Positions 45,306 to 55,131 are shown, numbered from the stretch's first letter. The stretch: 64,000 bases of DNA from Arthrobacter sp. OVS8 (GCA_028370155.1 CP116670.1:2170001-2234000), one strand, 5' to 3'. The notes: generated by a model not told the origin, from the sequence alone. A program made the numbers and translations.

Positions 45306-46215
45306 TCCCGCGCCCGCCGGTCCCGGCGTCGAACCCCCTGCGCCCGGATATTCCAGGGCGCAGCACCGCCGTCGCCACCCCGGCGAGCAGCAGGAGCCCG
45401 CCGATCACCTCGGCGGGGGTCGGCACCTCACTCAGGACGAGCCACGCCGTCGTCATCCCGACCACCGGAACCAGCAGGGTGAACGGCACCACGGCGGACG
45501 ACGGGTACAGTCCCAGCAGCCTGTTCCAGATTCCGTAGCCCACCAGGGAACCGAAGATGGCCGTATAGAGGGCGCTCAGCAGGGTGACGGGTTGGACTTC
45601 CACCAGGGCCTGCGCCACCGCCGACGGCCCGTCAACCAGCAGGGACAGGCCCAGCAGGGGCAGCGGAACCACGGCCCCCGACCACACCACGAGCCCCAGC
45701 CCGGACGCTGCCTTCGCCTTGCGGGCCACGATGTTGCCCGCGGCCCAGGACAACGCCGCGGCGAGCACGATCATTAGCGGCAGCACGGGGGCCACCAGGC
45801 TGCGGCCGACGGCCACCACAGCGAGGCCGGCCACACCTAGCACCACACCGGCGAACTGCCGCCGGCTGGGCCGTTCGCCGAGGAAACCGGCCGCCAGGAG
45901 CACGGTCAGCAGCACCTGCGCCTGCAGGACCAGCGATGCCAGGCCCGCGGGCATTCCCAGGGCCATGGCCAAATACAGCAGGCCGAATTGTCCGGCGCTC
46001 ATTAACAGCCCGACGCCGACAATCGCCTTCCAGCCCACGTCGGGCTTGCGGATGAAGAAGATGCAGGGAACGACCACCAGGATGAACCGCATTGCCACGA
46101 ACAGCAGCGGCGGCATTTCCGCCCCGTCCGGGTGCAGGCCGAGGTCGATCGCGACGAAATTGACGCCCCAGAGCACGGCGACGAGCAGGGCCAGGGCGGA
46201 ATGGCGAGGGTTCAC
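45208..46215 (-). CDS. EamA/DMT-family transporter
   Basis: Drug/metabolite exporter with ten membrane segments in two EamA repeats (ALALLVAVLWGVNFVAIDLG, and the second half from PVLPLMIVLAAALSWAAGNI). The C-terminus after VATAVLRPGISGRR is long and hydrophilic and overlaps the neighbour, so it may be a read-through of a misread frame. GTG start. 335 residues as read. Probably exports amino acids or related metabolites. Confidence 0.82.
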   Translation of the reverse strand: MNPRHSALALLVAVLWGVNFVAIDLGLHPDGAEMPPLLFVAMRFILVVVPCIFFIRKPDVGWKAIVGVGLLMSAGQFGLLYLAMALGMPAGLASLVLQAQVLLTVLLAAGFLGERPSRRQFAGVVLGVAGLAVVAVGRSLVAPVLPLMIVLAAALSWAAGNIVARKAKAASGLGLVVWSGAVVPLPLLGLSLLVDGPSAVAQALVEVQPVTLLSALYTAIFGSLVGYGIWNRLLGLYPSSAVVPFTLLVPVVGMTTAWLVLSEVPTPAEVIGGLLLLAGVATAVLRPGISGRRGFDAGTGGRGISGGSTSVPRDEPQVWAGTSQRTSLRRRMTSA

Positions 46216-46294
46216 ACTGCCACTATGCCGGTTCCGGCCCTGCTCCGCCGACGATCCGGGCCTGCGCGCCTGGGATTAGTCCGCGGATGGGCGG

Positions 46295-46888
46295 TCAGAG
46301 GTTGCGGGGCTGGTCGCCGCGGGGTTCGTTGGTCCGGGGTTCGTTGGTGCGGGCCTGCTCATCGGGGACGTGCTGATCGGGGGCCTGCGCATCCGAGGCG
46401 GGCTCGGTGTGCATCGGAGTGCCGGGAACCTGGCCGCCGTCGGGATGGGTGGTCTGCCCGCTGGATGCGGGGTTCCGGGCACTGCGGTCGCGGCGGAGCT
46501 CCTCGTTGCCTGCGGTGTCCCGGGGCAGCTGCCCTCCTTGGGCGTCGCGCTCGGTGGTGACAACATCAGGGTCCAGTTCGTCAGCCTTCCGCAGCTGATC
46601 CTGCACACCGGAACGGACCTGCTCGGCTTCCTGCTGCCGTCCGCGGGCTTCCTCCCGCAGCCGCTCGGCCTCGACTTCCGCCTGCTTCGCGTCGGCTTCG
46701 GCACGGGCGGCCTGCGCCTCGCGCTCCCTCGCGCCGATCTCCTCGGACTTGGCCTGTTCACGCATTTCGACTGCCTTGGCGCGGTCCGCTTCCACCTTGC
46801 GCTTGCGGCTGAACATGGTCACTGCCGCGATGATCGCGAGCACCACAACGACGCCGATGATGATCCCGATAAGCTGTCCTGAATCCAC
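46295..46888 (-). CDS. membrane-anchored coiled-coil protein, disordered C-terminus
   Basis: Unknown function. A single N-terminal transmembrane helix (LIGIIIGVVVVLAIIAAVTM) is followed by a strong Glu/Ala-rich coiled coil (AEADAKQAEVEAERLREEAR) and a disordered tail rich in Asp, Pro and Asn with NEPRTNEPR repeats. I choose GTG 46888, which has ggcgga 6 bases upstream; ATG 46918 is an alternative. Intact, about 198 residues. Likely faces the cytoplasm. Confidence 0.65.
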   Translation of the reverse strand: MDSGQLIGIIIGVVVVLAIIAAVTMFSRKRKVEADRAKAVEMREQAKSEEIGAREREAQAARAEADAKQAEVEAERLREEARGRQQEAEQVRSGVQDQLRKADELDPDVVTTERDAQGGQLPRDTAGNEELRRDRSARNPASSGQTTHPDGGQVPGTPMHTEPASDAQAPDQHVPDEQARTNEPRTNEPRGDQPRNL

Positions 46889-47039
46889 GATGATTCCGCC
46901 TTTTCTCTCGATCGCCATAAGTCCACGAGTAAACAGCATCAGTAAACCGCAGATTCTCCTGCATGACTATGCATTCGAAGATCGCGACTATGCACGGGAG
47001 ATTGGGAAGGCGCCCTGGCCGTGCCGGAGCGCAGGGGCG

Positions 47040-47567
47040 CTACTTGCCCCGCGGAACCTTGAAATGCGTGAGCCTGGCGTCCTGGCCGTCCAGTTCGGCC
47101 CAGGTCTTTTCGGTCTCCATGACGGTGAGTGCGCTGGTGGGGTACCGCGTGGCGGCGTCCATGTAGGCGTCGTGGTCCGAGTCCCGGGAGGCGAGGTGCA
47201 TGGCGAGGTCCTGCACGCCGGGCATGTGCGAGATCACCATGAGGGTGGTCACGGTATCCGGGACGTGGTTGATGACCGTCAGCATCCGCTTCGCCGAGGC
47301 GGCATAGAGCCCGTCCTCGAGCTTCGGCGTCGGCGCTTTGTCGCCCAGTGCGCTGCACACCCAGGTGCACGTCTGCCGGGTGCGCAAGGCGCTGGAGCAG
47401 AGGATGAAATCGGGGACCATGCCATGTTTCAGCAGCCATTTTCCGGCCTGCGGGGCATCGCGGTGGCCGCGCTCTTCGAGCGGCCGGTCGTGGTCCGCAA
47501 CCCCGCCGGGCCAGTCCGACTTGGCATGCCGCATGATCACCAGCCGTTTGATGTGATGCGCGCTCAT
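47040..47567 (-). CDS. SixA-type phosphohistidine phosphatase
   Basis: Histidine phosphatase that removes phosphate from phosphohistidine or small substrates. LVIMRHAKSDW is the RHG-like motif, SSALRTRQTC supplies the second Arg, and VISHMPGVQDLA holds the second catalytic His. 175 residues, intact. The target is unknown. Confidence 0.87.
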   Translation of the reverse strand: MSAHHIKRLVIMRHAKSDWPGGVADHDRPLEERGHRDAPQAGKWLLKHGMVPDFILCSSALRTRQTCTWVCSALGDKAPTPKLEDGLYAASAKRMLTVINHVPDTVTTLMVISHMPGVQDLAMHLASRDSDHDAYMDAATRYPTSALTVMETEKTWAELDGQDARLTHFKVPRGK

Positions 47568-47622
47568 GGCTCAATCCTAGTGCGGCGGTTGGTCCCCGGG
47601 CGCGCATCCCGCCAGCGGTCGC

Positions 47623-47826
47623 TCAGTCGTCAAGGACGAAGGTCACTTCCAGCACCACGTGCCAGGCAACCACCGCGCCGTCGCTGATTTCAACCTTCTG
47701 TTCCTTCACCCACGCCCCCGTGACATTGCGCAGGGTCTTGTTGGCCCTGTCGATGCCCTCCTTGATGGCGGCATCAAACGAGGTCTTGGAATTCGCGCTC
47801 AGGGTAGTAATCCGTGCAACAGACAT
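47623..47826 (-). CDS. dodecin, flavin-binding protein
   Basis: Small beta-sheet/helix protein that forms 12-mers storing FMN or riboflavin. MSVARITTLSANSKTSFDAA is followed by the flavin-contact segment VTGAWVKEQKVEI and WHVVLEVTFVLDD. 67 residues; the start has a strong GGGAGGA. Intact. Confidence 0.88.
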   Translation of the reverse strand: MSVARITTLSANSKTSFDAAIKEGIDRANKTLRNVTGAWVKEQKVEISDGAVVAWHVVLEVTFVLDD

Positions 47827-48123
47827 GTCTTCCTCCCAATAGTCGGCCCAACGATCCGAGACTACGCCGGAGCCAGGAAACGCAACAGAGTCCAACAGCC
47901 GCGGAGGCACATGCCCGACAGCAAGTTCCGCGCAAAGCCAGCCGTCCTGCGACGGGGGCGCGGCTGTCCGGCGGAAGTGAAGCGGTTTCCGCGTAGTGCC
48001 GCATCGCCGACTGAGGAACGAAGGAGGAAGAGAGCTGGCCGGATTCCTTGTCCGAGCTTGCGAGGTCAAGGGAGACAGCGAACGCTAAGGCACGGCGGAA
48101 GCCGCTTCGCTTCCGGTAAACGC
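47827..48123. other. intergenic region without a supported gene
   Basis: No convincing coding frame. The frames across it are short and have no family resemblance. The second half is purine-rich, with loosely repeated GAAGGAGGAAG / GAGGTCAAGG words. Confidence 0.4.
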
Positions 48124-48156
48124 AAAAGCGCCCGCCCCAGCTAAGGGACGGGCGCT
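48124..48156 (-). terminator. terminator of the winged-helix regulator gene
   Basis: Read on the minus strand: AGCGCCCGTCCC TTAGCT GGGGCGGGCGCT followed by TTTGCG, 17 bases after the gene stop. Confidence 0.8.
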
Positions 48157-48172
48157 ATGCGCGGGCTGAAAG

Positions 48173-49036
48173 CTAGATCGAGTATTCCGGAGCGGCCCAG
48201 ACAACAACCTCGGGGTGCTCATAGAACCGGTAGCCCTGGCCGCGGACCGTACGCACGGTGTTGGCGAGGCGGCCGAGCTTGGAGCGCAGGCGGCGGATGT
48301 GGACGTCGATGGTGCGCTCGTTGGGAACCTCTTCGGCATTCCGCCACAGTCCCTCGAGCAGTTCGTCGCGGCCCACGGTGCGGGTGCCGTTCTCCACCAG
48401 GTAGTTGAGGAGCTCAAACTCCTTGAACGTAAGGTTCAGGGATTCGCCGTCGAGCGCCACCTCTCGGCGGGCCAGATCAATCAGCACACCGGACGGACGC
48501 GGGTCCTGCGGCTGCTGCAGCCGGGACGTCTCGGACCGCTGGCGGGCGCCCACCGTGGGGTCACCGAAGGTGGAACGGACGACGTCGAGCGCGGAACCCG
48601 GGGCGCTGGCCGGGGCGACGGCGACGGCGGCGTAGCTTTCGGCGCCGGAGACCAGGGTCTGGGCGTAGGCGCGGATCTCCTGGGCCAGCTTGGCAATGGA
48701 GGTCCCGGCAGCCGCCGCGGTTTCCTCGTCGATGCCCATGTAGAGCACGAAGCCGCGGGCGACATTGTCGCTCGGGACGGGACGGACGGCAGCGCCGTCA
48801 CCCGGGGCAATCACGGGCGTCGGGGCTGTGGCCGGCGCCGGCGGAACGGCGCGGAGCTGACCGTAGGAGTTGGGGTTGTATCCCTGCGGCGCATAGCCCG
48901 GGGCGGGGTAGCTGTTGCCGGATCCGGCGGGAGCGAAGGACGCCCGGCCGCCAAAGCCCTGGCGGATACCGGAGGCCTGGCCGGCCTTGCTGGCGTTTCG
49001 GACGGAGATGTGGACGTATCCGGATGCAACTGACAT
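48173..49036 (-). CDS. winged-helix (OmpR-type) DNA-binding protein without receiver domain
   Basis: The C-terminal 100 residues are a Trans_reg_C DNA-binding domain (LNLTFKEFELLNYLVENGTR, ERTIDVHIRRLRSKLG, TVRGQGYRFYEHPE). The first 90 residues are disordered and rich in Pro, Gly, Ala and Tyr. The middle part (GFVLYMGIDEETAAAAGTSI) does not show a CheY-like phosphoacceptor. 287 residues, intact. It is probably a transcription factor that is not phosphorylated, or one that senses through its N-terminus. It is divergent from the two-component system and faces the long regulatory gap. Confidence 0.82.
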   Translation of the reverse strand: MSVASGYVHISVRNASKAGQASGIRQGFGGRASFAPAGSGNSYPAPGYAPQGYNPNSYGQLRAVPPAPATAPTPVIAPGDGAAVRPVPSDNVARGFVLYMGIDEETAAAAGTSIAKLAQEIRAYAQTLVSGAESYAAVAVAPASAPGSALDVVRSTFGDPTVGARQRSETSRLQQPQDPRPSGVLIDLARREVALDGESLNLTFKEFELLNYLVENGTRTVGRDELLEGLWRNAEEVPNERTIDVHIRRLRSKLGRLANTVRTVRGQGYRFYEHPEVVVWAAPEYSI

Positions 49037-49659
49037 GGATTGCTTACCTCAATGTGAATGGCCGTCATCGCGGCTCGAATGCTACTTTTCCCCGCAATGA
49101 AACTGGGGAGGGACGCCCTACGCTGGGCTGGGGGCGAATGCCTGAAACCTTTGGGGTGTAAAAGTTAGGCGTGCATTCGACAACAGTGCTTCTCAGTACC
49201 GGCGGGTGCGCCGGTCCAAAAACTGCGGCTGCAGGTGCTGTTGAGTTCTTGTTCACAAATGAAGTGTGCAACGTAACAATGAAAACTTGCAAGTAACAAT
49301 GGACCCGAAAGTCCACCATATGAGACGAAGCCGGGAATTGTAGCGCAGATCACAATTCTGCCCCGTCGATAAAATAACAATCGTTTTGGTATGAAGCGGG
49401 CCCATGTCGGGTCTTGGCCGAAGATTCTTCGCAAGCCCTCCTTGAATCCTCAAAATGATTCACCGTAACCCAAAACTGCGAAACGGTATGCCTGCTTAGT
49501 TTCGGCTGACCGCCGTCCCACAGAGTGGTCACCCCGGATTCCGGAAAATCGCAGCCGGACCTGCGGTTCCGGGGATGTCCAGCTCGCTAGGCTGGGATTC
49601 ACAGGTGCCGCACAGTATCCCCAAAGCCGCGCCTAACCGGCAGATCGGAGAGTAGTCCC
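49037..49659. promoter_or_regulatory. 620-bp AT-richer divergent regulatory region
   Basis: Separates the receiver-less regulator from the response regulator. Its GC content is clearly lower than the neighbouring genes. It holds three TAACAAT words (49274, 49294, 49375) spaced 20 and 81 bp, and an inverted repeat GAATTGT-N10-ACAATTC at 49335-49358. No supported gene was found in it. Confidence 0.65.
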
Positions 49660-50400
49660 ATGGCCACCTCGCACTCCATGACCAACAATCTCCCCCAGCT
49701 CTCCCATCCGGATGGCTCCCCCATCCGCGCCCTGGTCGTGGACGATGAACCCAGCCTCTCCGAGCTTATGAGCATGGGCCTGCGCATGGCGGGCTGGTCG
49801 GTTGCCGTCGCCGCGGACGGGCCCGAAGCGGTGAAGCTGGCCAAGGATTTCCGTCCAGACGTGCTAGTGCTCGACGTAATGATTCCAGGATTCGACGGCG
49901 TTGAGCTGCTGGGCAGGATCCGCGCCTTCGCGCCCGAGGTGCCGGCCCTGTTCCTGACGGCCAAGGACGACGTACAGGACCGCATCACCGGGCTGGCCGC
50001 GGGCGGGGACGACTACGTGACCAAACCGTTCAGCATGGAGGAAGTGCTGCTGCGGCTGCACCGGCTGGTCCAGCGTTCCGGCGTGGCCGCGATGGATACC
50101 GCCGAACTGGTGGTCGGGGACCTGGTCCTGAACATCGACACCAGGGAAGTGCGCCGTGCGGGCGACGAGCTGCACCTCACGGCCACCCAGTTCGAGCTGC
50201 TGCGCTACCTCATGGAGAACCCGAAACGCGTCGTGAGCAAAGCCCAGATCCTGGACCGGGTCTGGGATTACGATTTCGGCGGCCAGGCCAACATCGTGGA
50301 ACTCTACATCTCCTACCTCCGCAAAAAGGTCGATGCCAGCCACCCGCCCATGATCCACACCGTGCGCGGCGCAGGCTATGTCCTGAAACCGGCGGACTGA
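49660..50400 (+). CDS. two-component response regulator, OmpR/PhoB family
   Basis: Receiver domain with the acidic pair VVDDE, phosphoacceptor in VLVLDVMIPGFDG, the conserved LTAKDD and the Lys in YVTKPFS, followed by a winged helix (LHLTATQFELLRYLMENPKR, YISYLRKKVD, HTVRGAGYVLKPAD). 246 residues, intact. Co-transcribed with the histidine kinase (3-base gap). It resembles envelope-stress or PhoP/MprA-type regulators of actinobacteria; the target genes are unknown. Confidence 0.92.
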   Translation: MATSHSMTNNLPQLSHPDGSPIRALVVDDEPSLSELMSMGLRMAGWSVAVAADGPEAVKLAKDFRPDVLVLDVMIPGFDGVELLGRIRAFAPEVPALFLTAKDDVQDRITGLAAGGDDYVTKPFSMEEVLLRLHRLVQRSGVAAMDTAELVVGDLVLNIDTREVRRAGDELHLTATQFELLRYLMENPKRVVSKAQILDRVWDYDFGGQANIVELYISYLRKKVDASHPPMIHTVRGAGYVLKPAD

Positions 50401-50403
50401 TCC

Positions 50404-51991
50404 GTGCCTGAACGCTCCGGCGAGATCCGCCCCACCGGGCTCAACTGGCGCGATCCGTCCACGTGGCACCTGCGCACCCGGCTTGTCCTCGTCGCCATGG
50501 CCCTGCTCGTGGCGATCTGCGGCGCGATTGGCATCGTAAGCTACGCCTCGATGGACTTCTTCCTGACCAGGCAGCTCGACAACCAGCTGGCGCAGGCCGC
50601 CGCCCGCGCCCGCGATTTCGGCCGCTCAGGCGGCCGGGCGGACCCCTGGAAGCACGCATCGGCACCCTGAACGCGAGGATCGATGACGACTCGGTCCGCA
50701 GCGCCGGGTTCCTCGCAGAGGACGGCACCCGCGAGTCCCTCACCGACGACGACGACGACGCCCTCCTTGAGCTCACCCCGCGGAGCGCGCCGGAGGACCG
50801 CATGTTGTCCGCCGGCGCGTACCGGCTGGTGGCCGCGGAGGCCCCGACGGCGACGTGATCGTGACCGGGCTGCCGCTCGCCGAGAAGCAGAGCACCCTGG
50901 CCTCCCTCGTCTGGACCACCATATTCGTGTCCGCGGGCGGCCTCGTGGTGATCGGCCTGGCCGGGACGGCACTGATCCGCCGGACCATGAAGCCGCTCGA
51001 TCAGCTCTCCGAGGTGGCCACGCAGGTCTCGCGCCTCCCGCTCGACGCCGGAGAAGTGGGACTGGCCGTCCGGGTGCCGGCCTCGGCCGCCCATCCGGGA
51101 ACCGAGGTGGGCAGCGTGGGCCATGCCCTGAACCTGATGCTGGACAACGTCTCGAACGCGCTGGAAGCCCGGCAGGAGAGCGAGATGAAGGTCCGCCAGT
51201 TCGTGGCGGACGCCTCCCACGAGCTGCGCACGCCCCTGACCGCCATCCGCGGCTACACCGAGCTGATGCGGATGACCGAACACTTCACGCCCGACGGCGA
51301 AAAGTCCCTGGCCCGCGTGCAGAGCCAGTCCGAGCGGATGACCACGCTGGTGGAGGACCTGCTCCTCCTCGCGCGGCTGGATGAGGGCCAGCCGCTCAAG
51401 CTCAGCGACGTGGACCTCACGCAACTGGCCGTCGAGACGGTCAGCGACGAAAAAGTGATGGCCCCGGACCGCGTCTGGCAGTTGGAGCTTCCGGAAGAGC
51501 CCGTGGTGGTCCGCGGCGACGCGACCCAGCTCCACCAGGTGCTGGCCAATCTCCTCTCCAACGCCCGCAAGCACACGGGCCCGGGCACAACGGTGGTGAC
51601 CGGCGTGCAGCGCGCTTCGGACGGAAGCGCTGTGGTGACCGTGACGGACAACGGCTCCGGAATCGCCCCCGAATTCGTGGGCCGGGTCTTTGGGCGTTTT
51701 ACCCGGGCGGACGCCGCCCGCAAGAATCCGGCGGCCGTCACGACGCCGGCACGCACCCGGCAGCCCGTGCCGCACCTGCCGCTCCGCCCGCCGCGGCTGC
51801 CGGCCACTTCCTCCGGTGCGGCCGCGACCGCGGCCGCCGCTTCCGCCGCTTCCGCCGAGGGAACCAGCGGGCTGGGACTGTCGATTGTGCAGTCGATTAT
51901 TAACGCCCACGGCGGGACTGTAAGCGTGACATCCGTCCCGGGCCGGACGGAATTTACGGTGCGTCTGCCCGCGGCCAAACCGCACGCCTGA
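50404..51991 (+). CDS. sensor histidine kinase
   Basis: Membrane kinase. One helix (LVLVAMALLVAICGAIGIVS), an extracytoplasmic sensor of about 100 residues rich in Asp, a second helix (TIFVSAGGLVVIGLAGTALI), HAMP, the H-box VADASHELRTPLTAIRGYTE, the N-box HQVLANLLSNARKHT and the G-boxes VTDNGSGIA and GTSGLGLSIV. An unusual low-complexity insertion of about 45 residues (Ala/Pro/Thr-rich) lies in the ATP lid between them. Lost bases near 50645 and 50847 affect the sensor part. About 530 residues. GTG start. Confidence 0.9.
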
Positions 51992-52110
51992 CTGGGCCAG
52001 GCAGCGCAAGCCGCCTCACCGCCGTCGTGATTTCCGTTACCCAAATGTGACTTCTCCGTGCAGGTCCTGTACGGTTTTTAGGGTGCGGCCATCACTGGAG
52101 CCGCATATCC

Positions 52111-52293
52111 GGATGCACGCCAAACTCTGCCGCCTCCCGGATACCGCTGGACGAGGCAGAGGCGGGGGACCCAGAGTTCCCGGGCATTTTCTGCATCATG
52201 CACCCTTGGGGTGAAGCCGACACGTGAGATTCCGTGCGGCCGGATGTCCTCATCCGAACCCGACAGCTAACTCCGCAGGCGTTGAGAGGCATT
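52111..52293 (+). promoter_or_regulatory. c-di-AMP riboswitch (ydaO/yuaA leader)
   Basis: Sequence matches the actinobacterial ydaO-yuaA consensus: CTCTGCCGCC ... GAGGCAGAGGCGGGGGACCC, CTTGGGGTGAAGCCG, then CCGAACCCGACAGCTAACTC and a closing GGCGTTGAGAGGCATTC that pairs with the 5' ATGCACGCC. It directly precedes the lytic transglycosylase start. Cyclic di-AMP binding would normally reduce expression of the cell-wall enzyme. Confidence 0.88.
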
Positions 52294-52294
52294 C

Positions 52295-53054
52295 ATGACT
52301 GACTTCAAGGCACAAACGCGCCGTGACGGCGATGCAATGAACACCCGCCCCGAGACGTCGCGCCACCGCGCCGCACCAGCCAAGCCCGCTTCGGCCCTGT
52401 CCCGGTTTGCCAGGAACTTCGGTGTCACCGGCCGCCGGACGGCCGTTGTTACCGCTGCCTGCGCGGTACTTGTGGGGGTCGGCGCCGCCGGCCAGGCTTC
52501 CGAGACATCCGCCCGCAATGCCGCCGCGGGAAGCTCCACGGCGGCACCCACCACGGCAAATCCCCTGACGCCGCTCGATTTTGAACGCGTCCGGGCCGAT
52601 AACCAGGTTCCCACAACCGCTGCCGCGCCGGCCAAGTCCCCGCGGCGAAGCCGGCAAGGCCGCGGCGCCCGCTCCGAAGGCCGCGGCAAAGCCCGTGAAG
52701 AAGCCTGCGCCGAAGCCCGCGAAGAAACCTGCCCCTGTGGCCGTCAATGATCCGGCCGGCGCCCAGGCCTACGCGGCCAGCAAGCTGGGTTCCTATGGTT
52801 GGGCCCCCAGCCAGATGCAGTGCCTGAAGACGCTGTGGACCAAGGAGTCGGACTGGGAGACGACTGCCACCAACCCCACCAGCGGGGCCTACGGAGTGGT
52901 CCAGTCCCTGCCGGCCGAGAAGATGGCCAGCGCGGGCGCTGATTACCGGACCAACTACCGGACCCAGATCAATTGGGGCCTGGAGTACGTCAAGGACCGC
53001 TACGGCTCCCCGTGTGAAGCCCTGAACTTCCACTACGCCAACAACTGGTACTAA
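52295..53054 (+). CDS. secreted lytic transglycosylase-like cell-wall enzyme
   Basis: Cleaves peptidoglycan glycan strands. The N-terminus has an export signal after a long hydrophilic leader (TAVVTAACAVLVGVGAAGQA). A Lys/Pro/Ala-rich linker (KPVKKPAPKPAKKPAP) follows, and the C-terminal 100 residues match the aggregation-promoting-factor-type lytic transglycosylase domain (AQAYAASKLGSYGWAPSQ, LWTKESDWETTATNPTSGAY with the catalytic Glu, NWGLEYVKDRYGSP, FHYANNWY). Lost bases near 52640 and 52651. About 254 residues. Controlled by the c-di-AMP riboswitch upstream. Confidence 0.87.
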
Positions 53055-53090
53055 ACACCAGGCAGAGCTGGCCCGGCGGGCCCAGCCGCC

Positions 53091-53467
53091 CTAGACGTTG
53101 GGACGGTTGGGAATGTACTGCACAGCCCACTTGTTGCCGTCGGGATCGGCGAAGTAGACAAAGTGCCCCCAGTCCTGGACGTCGACGTCGCTGACATCCA
53201 CGCCGTTGTCCTTGAGCTGCCGGTGGGCGGCCTGGATGTCGCTGACCACGAGCTGCATGCTGGGGGCGGTGCCGGGCGGGGCGTCGGAGAGGCCCTCACC
53301 AATGGCGATCGAACACCCGGAGCCCGGCGGGGTCAGCTGGACGAAACGGATGCCGTCCATGGGACGCTCATCAAAGTCGGGTTAAAGCCCACCTTGTTGA
53401 CGTAAAAATCCTTGGCGCGGTCCACATCGGACACGGGGACAAACACAAGTTCGAGTTTCCAGTCCAT
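53091..53467 (-). CDS. VOC-domain protein (glyoxalase fold)
   Basis: Single VOC module: MDWKLELVFVPVSDVDRAKD, FYVNKVGF, then GIRFVQLTPPGSGCSIAIGE and HFVYFADPDGNKWAVQYIP with the typical metal-site Glu/His spacing. One lost base near 53382. About 126 residues. Unknown substrate; may be a dioxygenase-like or antibiotic-binding protein. Confidence 0.8.
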
Positions 53468-53559
53468 GGGGCACAGGCTAGTCCCGGACGGCGATTTCCG
53501 GTAGGGCAATCCCAGGCCCGCGGAACCCGTGGCGGGCTGGTCCCGCGCCCGGAGGGTGG

Positions 53560-54195
53560 TTACCCGGCCACTCCGTAGAGGCGGTCGCCGGCGTCGCCCA
53601 GGCCCGGGACGATGTAGGACTTCTCGTTGAGTTTTTCGTCGATCGAGGCGAGCACGATTGTCACGTTGGCGTCCGCGAGCTCTTCTTCCAGCTTCGCCAG
53701 GCCTTCCGGAGCGGCCAGCAGGCAGATGCAGGTCACGTCCGAGGCGCCGCGCTTGAAGAGGAACTTGATGGCCTCGCGCAGCGTGCCGCCGGTGGCCAGC
53801 ATCGGGTCCAGGACGAAGATCTGCCGGTCGGTGAGGTCCTCGGGGAGGCGCTCGGCATACGTGATTATGTCCAGGGTCTCTTCATCGCGGGCCATGCCCA
53901 GGAAGCCGACCTCGGCGGTGGGGACCAGTTTGGTCATGCCCTCCAGCATGCCGAGCCCCGCCCGCAGGATGGGGACCACCAGCGGCGTGGGCTTGGTGAA
54001 CGCCGTGCCGATGGTGGTGCTGACCGGCGTATCAATGGTGACCGGTTCGGTGCGGACTTCGCGGGTGGCCTCGTACGCCAGGAGCGTGACGAGTTCCTCG
54101 GTGAGCTGGCGGAAGACCGGGGACGGAGTGTTCTTGTCCCGCAGAACGGTGAGCTTATGGGCGACCAGCGGGTGGTCCACAACGAAAGTGCGCAT
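53560..54195 (-). CDS. upp: uracil phosphoribosyltransferase
   Basis: Salvages uracil to UMP using [24 protein letters not shown] opens the typical fold. The PRPP loop is [17 protein letters not shown], and the uracil-binding C-terminus is [15 protein letters not shown]. 211 residues, intact. Lies downstream of the PAP2 gene. Confidence 0.95.
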   Translation of the reverse strand: MRTFVVDHPLVAHKLTVLRDKNTPSPVFRQLTEELVTLLAYEATREVRTEPVTIDTPVSTTIGTAFTKPTPLVVPILRAGLGMLEGMTKLVPTAEVGFLGMARDEETLDIITYAERLPEDLTDRQIFVLDPMLATGGTLREAIKFLFKRGASDVTCICLLAAPEGLAKLEEELADANVTIVLASIDEKLNEKSYIVPGLGDAGDRLYGVAG

Positions 54196-54207
54196 GGGTC
54201 AAAACTA

Positions 54208-55079
54208 TCACCCGGCGGCCGGGGGCCCGCCCGTGGGACCGCGGGCGCCGACGTCGTCCTTGCCCTCCGGAGCGCTGCTGCCGTCGGCGCGCTCCTCACT
54301 CCTGGCGGGGCTGCCGGCGGGGGCACTGGCACGGCCGTCACGGAGGTGCGCGGGGTGGTCGAAGGTGGGTGCGGGGCGGCGTGCTCCCGGTGCCGGATCA
54401 CATGGAACAGCCGGTGGGCCAGGATCACGATGCCCAGCCAGGCCAGGCCCAGGAGCCAGGCGGCGATCACATCGGTCATCCAGTGATGCCCCAGGAAGAC
54501 CCGGCTCAGTCCCATCGCCAGGACAAAGACCAGTCCCGCGGCGATCACGGCGACCCGTGCCGAGGTCTTTTTCAGCTGCAGGCAGGTCAAATAGACCAGC
54601 ACGCCGATGACCACCGTGGAATTGAGGGCGTGGCCGCTGGGGAAGGACGGGGAGGTCTCATACGGCGGGACGGCGTTGATGAAATCCGGGCGCGAGCGGC
54701 CCACAAGGTTCTTGCTGAACGTCGTGGCGCTGACGGACACGGCGGCGGCGCCGCAGACCAGGATGATCGGCCGCCACGTGCGGTTCACCCACGTAAGCCA
54801 CGCGGTGAGGATGCTGGCGAGGATCGGCATCCCGATGCTTCCGCCGATATTCGTGAAGCCCGTGACGGCGGCATTCAACTCAGGCGTGCGCAGGTCCTCG
54901 GAAAGGGCCAAGGCCGGTTTGTCCAGGTTCGCCAGTCCCGCCTCGTCGACGACGCCCTCGTACACTTCGGCGCCCAGAAGCGCGAGCACGACGACGATCG
55001 CGCCGCCCACAAGCATGGTGATCCACAGGGCCGCGTAGGGGACCACCCATTTGCCCCAGCGCTCAGTGAAGGTACTCAC
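54208..55079 (-). CDS. PAP2-family lipid phosphatase
   Basis: Membrane phosphatase acting on undecaprenyl or phosphatidic-acid phosphates at the outer face. Six membrane segments with the motifs KNLVGRSRPD, SPSFPSGHALNS and SRVFLGHHWMTDV. One lost base near 54351 (C4 in gene sense): in the corrected frame the protein ends at TGA 54208 after a hydrophilic tail (GSSAPEGKDDVGARGPTGG). About 291 residues. The uncorrected frame runs on through upp and is not real. Confidence 0.87.
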
Positions 55080-55131
55080 TTCTGTCTCCCGCCTCCGTGC
55101 TGCACAGCTTGCTTAGTGTTCGAAACTATCA

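Noticed and set aside
51710..51870. Alternative frames in the histidine-kinase lid
   Set aside because: Would need three separate losses within about 100 bp. The reading with an insertion is simpler, though less usual.
53934..54207. Continuation of the PAP2 frame through upp
   Set aside because: It is produced by one lost base; the corrected frame ends at 54208 and upp is intact.
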